DNA from: Lutibacter oricola
GTDB lineage: Bacteria > Bacteroidota > Bacteroidia > Flavobacteriales > Flavobacteriaceae
Length of the DNA: 64,000 bases
Reading direction: 5' to 3'
Assembly (NCBI RefSeq): GCF_900106565.1
Contig: NZ_FNNJ01000006.1
Span: forward strand, 172,903 to 236,902
Shown: piece after piece, positions 37,444 through 46,942 of the stretch
Position numbering within the stretch: position 1 is the first letter of the stretch
How the letters are laid out: the number at the start of each line of letters is the position of its first letter
Made by a program: the position numbers and the translations under genes
Notes under the pieces: generated by a model
The model's database searches: none
Told to the model about the DNA's origin: nothing
Seen by the model: only the letters and a program-made list of their open reading frames with translations

Positions 37444-37940
37444 GTAATTATACCTATTAGCTATACTCTTTTTTACAACTTTAACAATGCGTGCATAGAA
37501 CTTATTAAATGATATTATAAAATTAAATATGCCATTACATTTCTTAGTGTTTAATTTTAAATGATATTCATATTTATAATTGCTTACAACTAGTTTTCTT
37601 ATTTTTTTTAAAATTCAGTTACTACACTACGGATTCCCGTAATAAAATCGAATGCTATTTACTTTAATTTGTTTAATATGGAATGTTTAAAAAATGAACC
37701 TTTTAAATCTCAAGAAACAATCAATAATAATCTATCTAAAAAAGTAAGTTTATCATAAAACACCTCATAAATTTTAAGTACTTTTAACCTCGTTTGGTAT
37801 TTTTGAATTATTTAAAAATGTCTAGATAAATATTTTTTTAAACATAAAATTTGTGTTGCTTTTGTTTACTTTAGTGAGAAATTTGCTAAAAGAATATTCA
37901 TTACAAAATACAAGGGCTAAAAGCCTAACCTACAACTATA

Positions 37941-40859
37941 ATGAAAAGAAATTTAATAAAATTATCCAAGCTTGAATCCTTTTTAATGAAAGCTGCCGAT
38001 ATCTTAAGAGGAAAAATTGACCCATCAGAATACAAAGAGTACATATTTGGAATGCTTTTTTTGAAAAGAATGTCCGATGTTTTTGACCAAAAAAAGGAAG
38101 CATTACGTAAAAATGATTTTGCGCATTTACCTCAAGAAACAATAGATGAATTACTTGAAGACCCTGATACATATGGTGAATACTTTTTTGTTCCGCCACG
38201 TGCAAGGTGGAATGAAGGCTTTATTGATGAAAATGAGAACCCTCAGCCACCAATAAAACACTTACAATCAAACATTGGTGAAATGTTGAACAAGGCCTTA
38301 GATGCCATTGAAGAAGCAAATAGTGAAACCTTAGCAGGTGTTTTTAAAGGGCGTATCAACTTCAACCGTGAAGTAGATAACAAACAAATCGTTAAGAACA
38401 AGGATTTAAAGGATATGATTAATCATTTCAATGATTTCCCAGCCTTAATCAATGAAAACTTTGAATTCCCAGATTTATTAGGTGCTGCCTATGAGTACTT
38501 ATTAAAATATTTCGCTGATGAAGGTGGTAAAAAAGGAGGTCAATTTTACACACCAAATCAAGTAGTACGGTTACTAGTACAATTACTAAAACCTGAAGTT
38601 GGAAATTCAATTTACGATCCAACTGCTGGTTCTGGAGGTATGTTAATTCAAGCTCACAATTATATTGAAGAACACGGTCAAGATGCAAATAACTTAGAGT
38701 TATTCGGTCAGGAATTGGAACCTTCAGTGGTAGCTATTTGTAAAATGAATATCATTTTACATAACATCAGAAAATACAAAATTGAATTTGGAGATACCTT
38801 ATTAGAGCCTTTAAACGTAAAAGGTGGCCAAATTATTCAATTTGATAGAGTAATTGCAAATCCTCCATTTTCGCAAAATTACAACAGAGCCGATATGCAA
38901 TACACATCGCGCTTTCCGTATGGTTTTACGCCCGAGTCGGGCAAAAAAGCCGATTTAATGTTTGTACAACATATGCTGGCTTCTTGCAAAAAAGATGGAA
39001 AAGTGGTGGTAGTAATGCCACACGGTGTATTGTTTAGAGGTGGTGCAGAGGGTGAAATTCGCGAAGCAATGTTACAACCAAATAATAGTGTAATTGAAGG
39101 CGTTATTGGCTTACCACCTCAATTATTTTATGGTACTGGTATTCCTGCTTGTATATTAATTTTAAATAAAAACAAACCTGAAGAATTTAAGGACAAAGTA
39201 TTTTTTATAAATGCAGATAAAGAATATGCAGAAGGTAAAAAACAAAATAATTTAAGACCAGAAGATGTTGAAAAAATAGACTATGTATTCAATAATAAAA
39301 TTGAAGAACCTAAATACAGCCGTTTAGTTGATATTAGTGAAATTGAAAAAAATGATTACACACTTAATATCAGACGTTATGTAGATAACACTCCTGAGCC
39401 AGAACCTGAAGATGTAAAAGCGCATTTAATAGGCGGTGTTCCAACCAATGAAATTGAAGCCATTCAAAACACTCAATGTCAAAAATTTAATTTTCAAGGA
39501 AACCAACTTTTTAAAGATAAGAATGAGAGATATAAGGATTTTAATTTTGAAGAAAAAACTGACATTAAATCTGTAATAGATACTGATACTAACGTTGAAC
39601 AAACCCTCAAAAAATTAAGTGATCATTTAACTGATTGGTGGCAATTAGCAAAAAAGGATTTTTCAAGATTAGCACCAGTAGAAGAACCACAAGTTCACGT
39701 GCATTGTATGCCAGAAGATGTTGAAGCAACCATTGAAAAAATTAATGAAGATAATGGGTTCATACCGCAAGAGTCATTACCTAATGTAAGAGAAGGTTTA
39801 CTGGCAACCATCAAAGAAAAATTCATTCCTATTGGCGTATTAGACAAGTTTCAAGTTGCGGGTGTTTTTGTAAACTGGTGGGACAATATAAAGTACGACC
39901 TTAAAACCATTATGCAAAATGGATGGGATCCTGGTTTAATTCCTGATGAATATTTAATTGCTGAATATTTTACAACCGAAGAACAAGAAATTCAACAACT
40001 GGAAATTCAACAAGCTGAAAAAGAAGGTGCGCTAGGTGAAGCTGCTGAAGAAGCTATTAATGTATTAGAATATGAGTTAGATGAAGAGAAAGAAGAAAAA
40101 ATAACAACTACGCTAGCTAAAAAAGAATTAAAAACAACCATTAGTTATTTAATTGACGAAAAGAAAACACCAAAAAAAGCCATTCCTTTTCAAGAAATGG
40201 AAACAACTATAAAAGAGTTAGAAAGTGAAATTAAAGCATTAAAAGCAACTTTAAAACAAAAACAAGAGGAGTTAAATTTAAAACTAATTTTAAAGCGTTA
40301 TGGTGCCGATGATGAAAAAGCAACAACAAATGCCTTGCTTAAATTTTCAAATAAAGAATTAGATACCTTAAATACAGCTATTGAAACAGCTATTGCTATT
40401 TTTAAAACTGAACTATCAAAAACCGATAGTTATGACAATATTAAAAAAGCGGTAAATGTTCTAGAAAAACAGCTTAAGAAAGATAAAAACAATCCTGAAC
40501 AATTACAAGCGGTACTAAAAGCGAAAACTGCTTTTAAAGCAATTACAAAAAAGTACAATGCAACTTTAAAAAATATTGAAATATTAAACACCAAACTAAA
40601 TAGCCTAGATGATGTACTTATAAGCATTGGAGGCACTATAACACCTGAAGAATCTCAAAAATTAATACTAAAAAAACATTTAGATACCATTAACAACCAA
40701 TTGCAACGTTACCTGAATGCTGAAAAAAGAATGTTAGTAGGCGAATATGAAAACCTTTGGGATAAATATGCTGTGTCTGCTGAAAGTATTGAAAACAGTA
40801 GAAAAGATACAATGACCGACTTAAATGAGTTTTTAACCGCTTTAAACTATTTTGATTAA
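37941..40859 (+). CDS. hsdM: Type I restriction-modification, methyltransferase subunit HsdM (extended)
   Basis: 972 aa, far longer than the usual 500 or so. Adenine-N6 methyltransferase of a type I system. N-terminal helical HsdM_N (ADILRGKIDPSEYKEYIFGM), SAM-binding DPTAGSGGM at about 226, catalytic NPPF at about 305, and a GIPACILILNK block. From about 500 onward comes an extension of roughly 470 residues: a globular part (HCMPEDVEATIEKINEDNGF; NWWDNIKYDLKTIMQNGWDP) and long charged coiled-coil segments. The extension is intact and ends 1 bp before the hsdS ATG. Methylates host DNA to protect it from HsdR. Confidence 0.95.
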   Translation: MKRNLIKLSKLESFLMKAADILRGKIDPSEYKEYIFGMLFLKRMSDVFDQKKEALRKNDFAHLPQETIDELLEDPDTYGEYFFVPPRARWNEGFIDENENPQPPIKHLQSNIGEMLNKALDAIEEANSETLAGVFKGRINFNREVDNKQIVKNKDLKDMINHFNDFPALINENFEFPDLLGAAYEYLLKYFADEGGKKGGQFYTPNQVVRLLVQLLKPEVGNSIYDPTAGSGGMLIQAHNYIEEHGQDANNLELFGQELEPSVVAICKMNIILHNIRKYKIEFGDTLLEPLNVKGGQIIQFDRVIANPPFSQNYNRADMQYTSRFPYGFTPESGKKADLMFVQHMLASCKKDGKVVVVMPHGVLFRGGAEGEIREAMLQPNNSVIEGVIGLPPQLFYGTGIPACILILNKNKPEEFKDKVFFINADKEYAEGKKQNNLRPEDVEKIDYVFNNKIEEPKYSRLVDISEIEKNDYTLNIRRYVDNTPEPEPEDVKAHLIGGVPTNEIEAIQNTQCQKFNFQGNQLFKDKNERYKDFNFEEKTDIKSVIDTDTNVEQTLKKLSDHLTDWWQLAKKDFSRLAPVEEPQVHVHCMPEDVEATIEKINEDNGFIPQESLPNVREGLLATIKEKFIPIGVLDKFQVAGVFVNWWDNIKYDLKTIMQNGWDPGLIPDEYLIAEYFTTEEQEIQQLEIQQAEKEGALGEAAEEAINVLEYELDEEKEEKITTTLAKKELKTTISYLIDEKKTPKKAIPFQEMETTIKELESEIKALKATLKQKQEELNLKLILKRYGADDEKATTNALLKFSNKELDTLNTAIETAIAIFKTELSKTDSYDNIKKAVNVLEKQLKKDKNNPEQLQAVLKAKTAFKAITKKYNATLKNIEILNTKLNSLDDVLISIGGTITPEESQKLILKKHLDTINNQLQRYLNAEKRMLVGEYENLWDKYAVSAESIENSRKDTMTDLNEFLTALNYFD

Positions 40860-40860
40860 G

Positions 40861-42150
40861 ATGGAAGTGGTTAAAAAAGAGATCCCGGGAGGTTGGGAAA
40901 AAGATTTTGGTTACAATTATTTTAATGTTCAAGGTGGATATGCGTTTAAATCTAATGATTACCAAAATGAAGGGGTTTTATTGGTGAGAATTGGAAATGT
41001 TGGAAATGGTGATTTTGTTTATAAAGATGTTATTTATGTTCCTAATAGATTTTTAAAATCTCATTCTAATTTCCTTCTAAATTCAGGAGACGTTTTAATG
41101 GGATTAACAGGTGATTTAGGTAAAATATGTATTCTTGAAAATGGAGATTTTCCATTTATCTTAAATCAAAGAGTTGGTAAGTTTAATTGTAAAAAGATTA
41201 ATAATAAATATTTACAGTATCTTTTATCATCACAAGTTGTTCAAAATAATTTAGACTCATTATTTGCTGGTGGTGCTCAAAAAAATATTAGTCCCGTACA
41301 AATAGAAAAATTAGAATATATACTCCCAAAATCCAAAACCGAACAACAAAAAATTGCTGAAGTACTTTCTAAAGTGGACAGGGCAATTGAAGAAACCAAA
41401 CAAATAATTGCCAAATACCAACGCATTAAAACAGGCTTAATGCAAGATTTATTAACCAAAGGTATTGATGAAAACGGTAACATTCGCAGTGAAGAAACCC
41501 ACCAATTTAAAGACAGCCCTTTAGGGCGTATTCCTGTGGAATGGGAGTGCATTCAATTGGAGTATTGTAAAAGGAAAAATACAACTATTACATATGGTAT
41601 TGTTCAAACCTACGAGCATATTGAAGATGGAATACCCGTCTTAAGAACTATAGATTTAAATAAAGATGGAATAAATAGCGTTGATAAACTATTGAGAACT
41701 AAAAAATCAATTTCTGATAAATTTAAAAGAACAATATTAGAAGAAAATGATATTGTTTGTAATGTTAGAGCATCTGTAGGTGATTTTAATTTAGTGGGTA
41801 AAGAATATATTGGATGTAATACTACTAGAGGTGTTGCACGTATCGTGCCTAAATCTGAAATAAACAATAGTTTTTTAACGTGGTTTCTAAAATCTTATAC
41901 AAATGAGAAACAAATGGAACTATTAATAAAAGGTACTACTTTCATTGATATTAATATTGGTGATTTAAGAAAAATTTGGGTTCTCCTACCAAATTTAATT
42001 TCAGAGCAAAATGACATTTCAGATAAATTAGATAAAATTTCATCTATTATTTATGATACTGACATAGAACTCAAAAAACTCCAAAAAATAAAAACAGGTT
42101 TAATGCAAGATTTATTATCAGGTAAAAAACGTGTAACCAACCTACTTTAA
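40861..42150 (+). CDS. hsdS: Type I restriction-modification, specificity subunit HsdS
   Basis: 430 aa from the ATG at 40861, 1 bp after the hsdM stop; an upstream in-frame TTG exists but would overlap hsdM. Two target-recognition domains separated by helical spacers. Spacer signatures are KTEQQKIAEVLSKVDRAIEE then KTGLMQDLLTKG (middle) and LKKLQKIKTGLMQDLLSGKK (end). The second TRD starts near SPLGRIPVEWE. The target sequence cannot be read from sequence alone. Confidence 0.94.
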   Translation: MEVVKKEIPGGWEKDFGYNYFNVQGGYAFKSNDYQNEGVLLVRIGNVGNGDFVYKDVIYVPNRFLKSHSNFLLNSGDVLMGLTGDLGKICILENGDFPFILNQRVGKFNCKKINNKYLQYLLSSQVVQNNLDSLFAGGAQKNISPVQIEKLEYILPKSKTEQQKIAEVLSKVDRAIEETKQIIAKYQRIKTGLMQDLLTKGIDENGNIRSEETHQFKDSPLGRIPVEWECIQLEYCKRKNTTITYGIVQTYEHIEDGIPVLRTIDLNKDGINSVDKLLRTKKSISDKFKRTILEENDIVCNVRASVGDFNLVGKEYIGCNTTRGVARIVPKSEINNSFLTWFLKSYTNEKQMELLIKGTTFIDINIGDLRKIWVLLPNLISEQNDISDKLDKISSIIYDTDIELKKLQKIKTGLMQDLLSGKKRVTNLL

Positions 42151-42166
42151 AATAAAAACCAATGCT

Positions 42167-45100
42167 ATGGCAATATTAAGTAACGATTCCAAACACCGAG
42201 GCAGTTTAGGTGAGAAATTTAAAATAAACGAACTAAAAACAGTTGAAACCCCTTTAATGGAACAACTAAAAGGTTTAGGTTGGGATAAAAACGGCAATGA
42301 GGTAATTGTATTACAAATGCAACAAGTACCTGAGCAAAGTTTTCGTACTTCATTTTCAGAAGTGATATTACAACCAAAATTAAGAGCATCCTTAAAAAAA
42401 ATAAATCCTTTTCTTACAGATGGTCAAATGGATGAAGTAGTTCGTAAAATAACTACTTTTTCTAAAAATAGTTTATTAGAAAACAACCAACACGTACTTA
42501 ATTTATTATTGAACAACACCACTGTAGATAGCAACAAAGAAACCGGAGAACCAAGCCCTACGGTTCGCTTTATAGATTTTGAAAACCCTGAAAACAATAT
42601 TTTTACAGCAATTTCACAATTCAAAGTAAAAATACCAGGGACAGATCATCACATCATTCCAGATGTAACACTGTTTTTAAATGGTTTGCCAATTGTAGTT
42701 ATTGAAGCCAAATCTCCATTGGTAAAAGAGCCTATCCCTGAGGCCATAGACCAACTAATGCGATATTCAGAACAACGTGGTGAGCGTGGAGAAGGAAATC
42801 AGGAATTATTTTATTACAATCAATTCATCCTTACTACATCGCGTATTGAAGCAAAATTTGGAACCATTACCACGCATACACCTAAATATTTTTATCGTTG
42901 GACAGATCCATACCCATATACTTTAAATGATCTAGAACACGGAGCATCTTCACCAAGCGATCAACATCGAATTGTTGCGGGTATGTTAAGCATTCGTAAT
43001 TTATTAGACATTATTAGAACTTTTACCATTTTTTCAATTGATGATAAAGGGAAGAAAATAAAAATTGTTGGGCGCTACCAACAATTTAGAGCTGTAAAAT
43101 TAGCCACCAACCGAATGATGGAAGGAAAGAATCCTTTAGAACGTGGTGGTATAATTTGGCACACACAAGGTTCTGGAAAATCATTAACTATGATGTTTAT
43201 GGTTCGTGAAATGAAATTACATCCAGAACTAATGCCTTGGAAAGTCATTTTTGTAACCGACAGAACGCAATTAGAAGAGCAATTAGCTGAAACAGGACAA
43301 GGTATTGGGTTTACCATTAAAATGGCAAAATATATCAATCCAAAATCAAATCCCGATGGAGATAGTTTAAAAGAATTATTAGCCAATGACAATTCAGATT
43401 TGGTAATGGCAATGATTCATAAATTCCAAGAAAATGGAGAATTATCTGGCATAGACATATTTCCTGAATTAAATAAGAGTCCTAATGTATTAATAATGAC
43501 CGATGAAGCACATCGTTCTCAATATTCTGTTTTAGCAGCCAATTTAGACCGTGCAATGCCAAATGCAACCTCTATAGGTTTTACAGGAACACCAACAGAC
43601 AAAACAGAGAAAAAATACAAAGATTACATTGATAAATACACAATGCGTGAAGCTATTGATGATGGTGTTACATTAGAAATTGTATACCAAGGCTTCACCA
43701 ACAACGCTGAAATTGAGGACAAAGATGGAATGGACAAGCGTTTTGAAGATGTGTTCAGCGAATACAATTTAACCGAGCGATTAAAAATACTGGGGTATGG
43801 TACACGCGATGCTTATTTAGAAGCAATACCAACCATATTAGAGAAAGCTAAAAGTATGGTTTCACATTATGTAGAACATATTTTCTCTAATAAATTCAAA
43901 GCACAAATTGTATCCGTTTCTCGTGAAGGAGCAGTTCGCTATAAAGCTGCTATTGATGAAGCTTTAAAAGAAAAAATTGCAGAACTTACTTTGAACAACC
44001 CAATGGGAATAGACATTGAAGTACTAAAAACGTTGGAAACTGCTGTGGTAATTTCAGGTACTCACAACAGTTTACCACATTTAAAAGCATATTCTAATAA
44101 AACCTACCATAAAAATAGTATCAAACGTTTTAAATTACCGTTTGGAAAGACAGATGAAGAAGATACTTCCTTAAATGGAAATGTAGGGATTATCATAGTA
44201 AACAATATGCTACTTACAGGTTTTGACGCACCAATTGAGCAGGTAATGTACTTAGACAAAGTAATTGTAGAACACAATTTATTACAAGCCATTGCGCGTG
44301 TTAACCGTATTGGTCCTGAAGGTAAAGAAAAAGGGTTTGTAGTTGATTATGTTGGAGTTGGACACCACTTAAAAAGAGCTTTAGATAACTATTCTAAAAA
44401 AGAAGCCGAAGATATTATTTCTTGTATTTCTACGGATGAACAAGAATTAAATGAATTAAAAGATACTCATAGAAAAGTATGGGACTTTTTGAAAAAATAC
44501 GGTTTAACAGATTTAGAAGATATTGATGCTTTTTATGACCTGTTTTATGATGAGGACATCCGTTTTGAATATATAAACCTTTATAAATTATTAACCTCTG
44601 CTTTTAACAATGTACTTCCTAGAAAAGAAGCACTGGATTATTTAAAAGATTGGAAATCATTCACTCAAATAAACACCCTTATAAATGCACATTTTAGAGA
44701 TGATAAATTTAGTATGAAGGGAATACCTCCAAAGCTAAGAGGAATCGCTGATGAGTTCTTAAAATCACAGGGAATAGAAGAAATAGTTGCTCCTATTTCA
44801 ATTATGGCCGATGATTTTCAAAAAAATGTAAAAACAAAAACAAGAGAAAAAACAAAAGCTGCTGCAGTAGAACACGCAGTACGTCATTTCATTGATATCA
44901 ATATTGACGATGATCCAGAACTATTTGCCTCTTTCTCCGAAGCCTTAGAAGAAATACTAAAAAACTTCAAAGGTAATTGGAAGAAAATTTATGAAGAATT
45001 AGAGAAGCTACGTCAAAAAATAAAAAACAGAGAAAAGGAAGAAACTTATGGATTAGACCGTAAAAAACAAATGCCTTTTTTCAGAATTTTTAAAGCTGAT

Positions 45101-45370
45101 TTGTTTGACAACAGAAAACTTTCAGAAGATGAAATAGCTATTAACGTAAATTTAACCCAACACATATTTCAACTGGTAAGTACCGAATTAAAGTTAACAG
45201 GTTTTTGGGAAAGCCCACCAGCACAAAAAAAATTACACGCTGAAATTATAAAGTTATTTATGTCAGTGGAATTCAGTAAAATACCGGGTATAATCATTAA
45301 AAGAAAAGAACTGGCTAGTAGGGTAATGGAAGCTTCAAAAACACATCACTATAGAATTATAGCAGATTAA
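42167..45370 (+). CDS. hsdR: Type I restriction-modification, endonuclease/translocase subunit HsdR
   Basis: 1067 aa, normal. N-terminal PD-(D/E)XK nuclease: PDVTLFLNGLPIVVIEAKS (D...ExK). Then an SF2 translocase: WHTQGSGKSLTMMF (Walker A), FVTDRTQLEEQL, MTDEAHRSQY (DEAH), GFTGTP and QAIARVNR. A helical C-terminus docks on the HsdM-HsdS core. Complete, so the system is probably active. The stop codon overlaps the next start by one base. Confidence 0.96.
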   Translation: MAILSNDSKHRGSLGEKFKINELKTVETPLMEQLKGLGWDKNGNEVIVLQMQQVPEQSFRTSFSEVILQPKLRASLKKINPFLTDGQMDEVVRKITTFSKNSLLENNQHVLNLLLNNTTVDSNKETGEPSPTVRFIDFENPENNIFTAISQFKVKIPGTDHHIIPDVTLFLNGLPIVVIEAKSPLVKEPIPEAIDQLMRYSEQRGERGEGNQELFYYNQFILTTSRIEAKFGTITTHTPKYFYRWTDPYPYTLNDLEHGASSPSDQHRIVAGMLSIRNLLDIIRTFTIFSIDDKGKKIKIVGRYQQFRAVKLATNRMMEGKNPLERGGIIWHTQGSGKSLTMMFMVREMKLHPELMPWKVIFVTDRTQLEEQLAETGQGIGFTIKMAKYINPKSNPDGDSLKELLANDNSDLVMAMIHKFQENGELSGIDIFPELNKSPNVLIMTDEAHRSQYSVLAANLDRAMPNATSIGFTGTPTDKTEKKYKDYIDKYTMREAIDDGVTLEIVYQGFTNNAEIEDKDGMDKRFEDVFSEYNLTERLKILGYGTRDAYLEAIPTILEKAKSMVSHYVEHIFSNKFKAQIVSVSREGAVRYKAAIDEALKEKIAELTLNNPMGIDIEVLKTLETAVVISGTHNSLPHLKAYSNKTYHKNSIKRFKLPFGKTDEEDTSLNGNVGIIIVNNMLLTGFDAPIEQVMYLDKVIVEHNLLQAIARVNRIGPEGKEKGFVVDYVGVGHHLKRALDNYSKKEAEDIISCISTDEQELNELKDTHRKVWDFLKKYGLTDLEDIDAFYDLFYDEDIRFEYINLYKLLTSAFNNVLPRKEALDYLKDWKSFTQINTLINAHFRDDKFSMKGIPPKLRGIADEFLKSQGIEEIVAPISIMADDFQKNVKTKTREKTKAAAVEHAVRHFIDINIDDDPELFASFSEALEEILKNFKGNWKKIYEELEKLRQKIKNREKEETYGLDRKKQMPFFRIFKADLFDNRKLSEDEIAINVNLTQHIFQLVSTELKLTGFWESPPAQKKLHAEIIKLFMSVEFSKIPGIIIKRKELASRVMEASKTHHYRIIAD

Positions 45371-46044
45371 TGGAGTTTGAATATCAAATAAAATATAGCA
45401 ATCGCAGTACACTAAATATCACAGTTGAACGTGATAGAACTATCATTGTGAGAGCTCCAAAAGGTTTATCTGAAGAAAAGATAAAAGCAATAATTCTATC
45501 CAAAAAGCAATGGTTAAAGGAAAAGATAAACCACGCACAAAAGTATCCACTGGTCTATTCTCCTAAAGAATTTGTGTCTGGAGAAACTTTAATGTACTTA
45601 GGTCGAAATTATCAATTATTGGTACTTGAAGAAGATTTTGAAGGTGTAAGGTTCAATAGAAGATTTGAAATTTCAAAGTCCAATCAAAAAAATGCCAACG
45701 AATTATTCAAAAAATGGCACATAGAAAAATCAGAAGAAAAAATTAAGCCTTTAGCAAAAAAGTACAGTCAAAATTTAGGAGTTAAGTACAACGAATGTAA
45801 AGTTTCAGAAATGAAATACCGCTGGGCATCCTGTACCCCAAAAAACAATATTATATTCAATTGGCGCATCATCAAGGCTCCTATGTATGTGTTGGAATAT
45901 TTAGTAGTACACGAATTAGTACATTTTATAGAGCACAACCACACACCGGAGTTCTGGAATATTGTTTCAATTCAAGTCCCAGATTACGAAAAAGCAAAAA
46001 ACTGGCTCAAAATAAACGGCCACCAACTAGAAGTAGATTTTTAA
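45370..46044 (+). CDS. YgjP-like zinc metallopeptidase (DUF45/M48-like)
   Basis: 224 aa. Zincin motif VVHELVHFIEHNHTPEFW at about 179-196: HExxH plus a downstream His and Glu/Asp context. Also typical for the family: KWHIEKSEEKIKPLAKKY and the KYRWASCTPKNNIIFNW block. Genes of this family are often found next to type I restriction genes; here the start overlaps the hsdR stop (TAATG), so it is translated with it. Actual substrate unknown. Confidence 0.9.
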   Translation: MEFEYQIKYSNRSTLNITVERDRTIIVRAPKGLSEEKIKAIILSKKQWLKEKINHAQKYPLVYSPKEFVSGETLMYLGRNYQLLVLEEDFEGVRFNRRFEISKSNQKNANELFKKWHIEKSEEKIKPLAKKYSQNLGVKYNECKVSEMKYRWASCTPKNNIIFNWRIIKAPMYVLEYLVVHELVHFIEHNHTPEFWNIVSIQVPDYEKAKNWLKINGHQLEVDF

Positions 46045-46063
46045 ACTTAAAAATGAAAAAGAT

Positions 46064-46480
46064 ATGAAAAAAGTATATTACTTAAATATATTATTAATAA
46101 TAATAGTTTTATTTTCTAATAGTGTTAAAGCTCAAATACAAGGAATAGATGGTTCTTCAGCATATGATTGGAGAGATGATCCTTACGAGAAAGAGAAGTT
46201 AAAAATAGAAAAATTTAATCGAGCAGTAAGTGATATAAATATGTCATCTTGGGGTTATACTGATTATTTTGAAGAAGAATATAGTTCTTTCATAGAAGAA
46301 GGTAGTTATTACTCAAATAAAACAGGACTTGGAGGTGCCTCAACATATTTAGTTCTTAACTTTCAAGGCAATCAATATATATTCAAAAATGTGCCTTATA
46401 AGGTGTGGAAAGGTTTAAAAGAAGCATCTTCTAAAGGTGAATTTTATAATATTTACATACGAGGGAGGTATAGTCTTTAA
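46064..46480 (+). CDS. Exported KTSC-domain protein
   Basis: 138 aa with a signal peptide (cleavage near VKAQ-IQGI). The C-terminal 50 residues resemble the KTSC domain: STYLVLNFQGNQYIFKNVPY followed by VWKGLKEASSKGEFYN and IRGRYSL. KTSC domains also occur in phage- and RNA/DNA-metabolism-associated proteins; an exported one is unexpected. Follows the YgjP-like gene by 19 bp and may be in the same transcript. Role unknown. Confidence 0.65.
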   Translation: MKKVYYLNILLIIIVLFSNSVKAQIQGIDGSSAYDWRDDPYEKEKLKIEKFNRAVSDINMSSWGYTDYFEEEYSSFIEEGSYYSNKTGLGGASTYLVLNFQGNQYIFKNVPYKVWKGLKEASSKGEFYNIYIRGRYSL

Positions 46481-46594
46481 GTGCACCGGAGTTTAATTTC
46501 TTGTTTTTTTAATGGGTTTCTGTTTTTTATGTTGAGATGTTAAATTCCTAAAGAAGGGTTTGATATCTAAAATCTATAGTGGTAGTTGAATGTA

Positions 46595-46726
46595 GTGACA
46601 AAAAAGTATATTTTTAAAGAATTCAGAAAAAGTATAACAACAATTCAAAACATTAGAAATTGGGTAGCTCACAATAAAGATTTAACACATAAATCTAATC
46701 CAGAGAAGAGTCAAATATTCTCGTAA
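46595..46726 (+). pseudogene. Fragment with HEPN-like RNxxxH motif
   Basis: A 43-codon frame starting at GTG and ending TAA. The translation contains TIQNIRNWVAHNKDLTHKSN; RNWVAH fits the R-x4-H signature of HEPN RNases. It is much too short for a full HEPN protein and stands in a 462-bp gene-poor gap (46481-46942), so it is probably the remnant of a decayed defence or toxin gene. It could also be a chance frame. Confidence 0.4.
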
Positions 46727-46734
46727 AAGGGATA

Positions 46735-46866
46735 ATGCAAAACATGATGTTTAGAGATACCAGTATTTATAAGAAATACGCGGATGACGATAATTTCAGA
46801 AATAGGTATCAAGAGTTTATTTTTGATTTGCTATGGCGAAAATCTAAAAATGAATTAAGAAAATAA
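46735..46866 (+). pseudogene. Short coding remnant between the type I system and the DUF262 pair
   Basis: A 43-codon frame in another phase, encoding FRDTSIYKKYADDDNFRNRY followed by QEFIFDLLWRKSKNE. The composition is protein-like (amphipathic, ends on a charged helix) and resembles the tail of a larger nuclease or helicase, but I cannot name the parent. Probably debris of the same lost gene as the neighbouring fragment. Confidence 0.35.
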
Positions 46867-46942
46867 ATATAGAAAATTATTAAAAAAATCTAAAAGGAAT
46901 AAGTAGGAGTAATCCAGATTAAAAAAAATAGAAAAACTAAAT

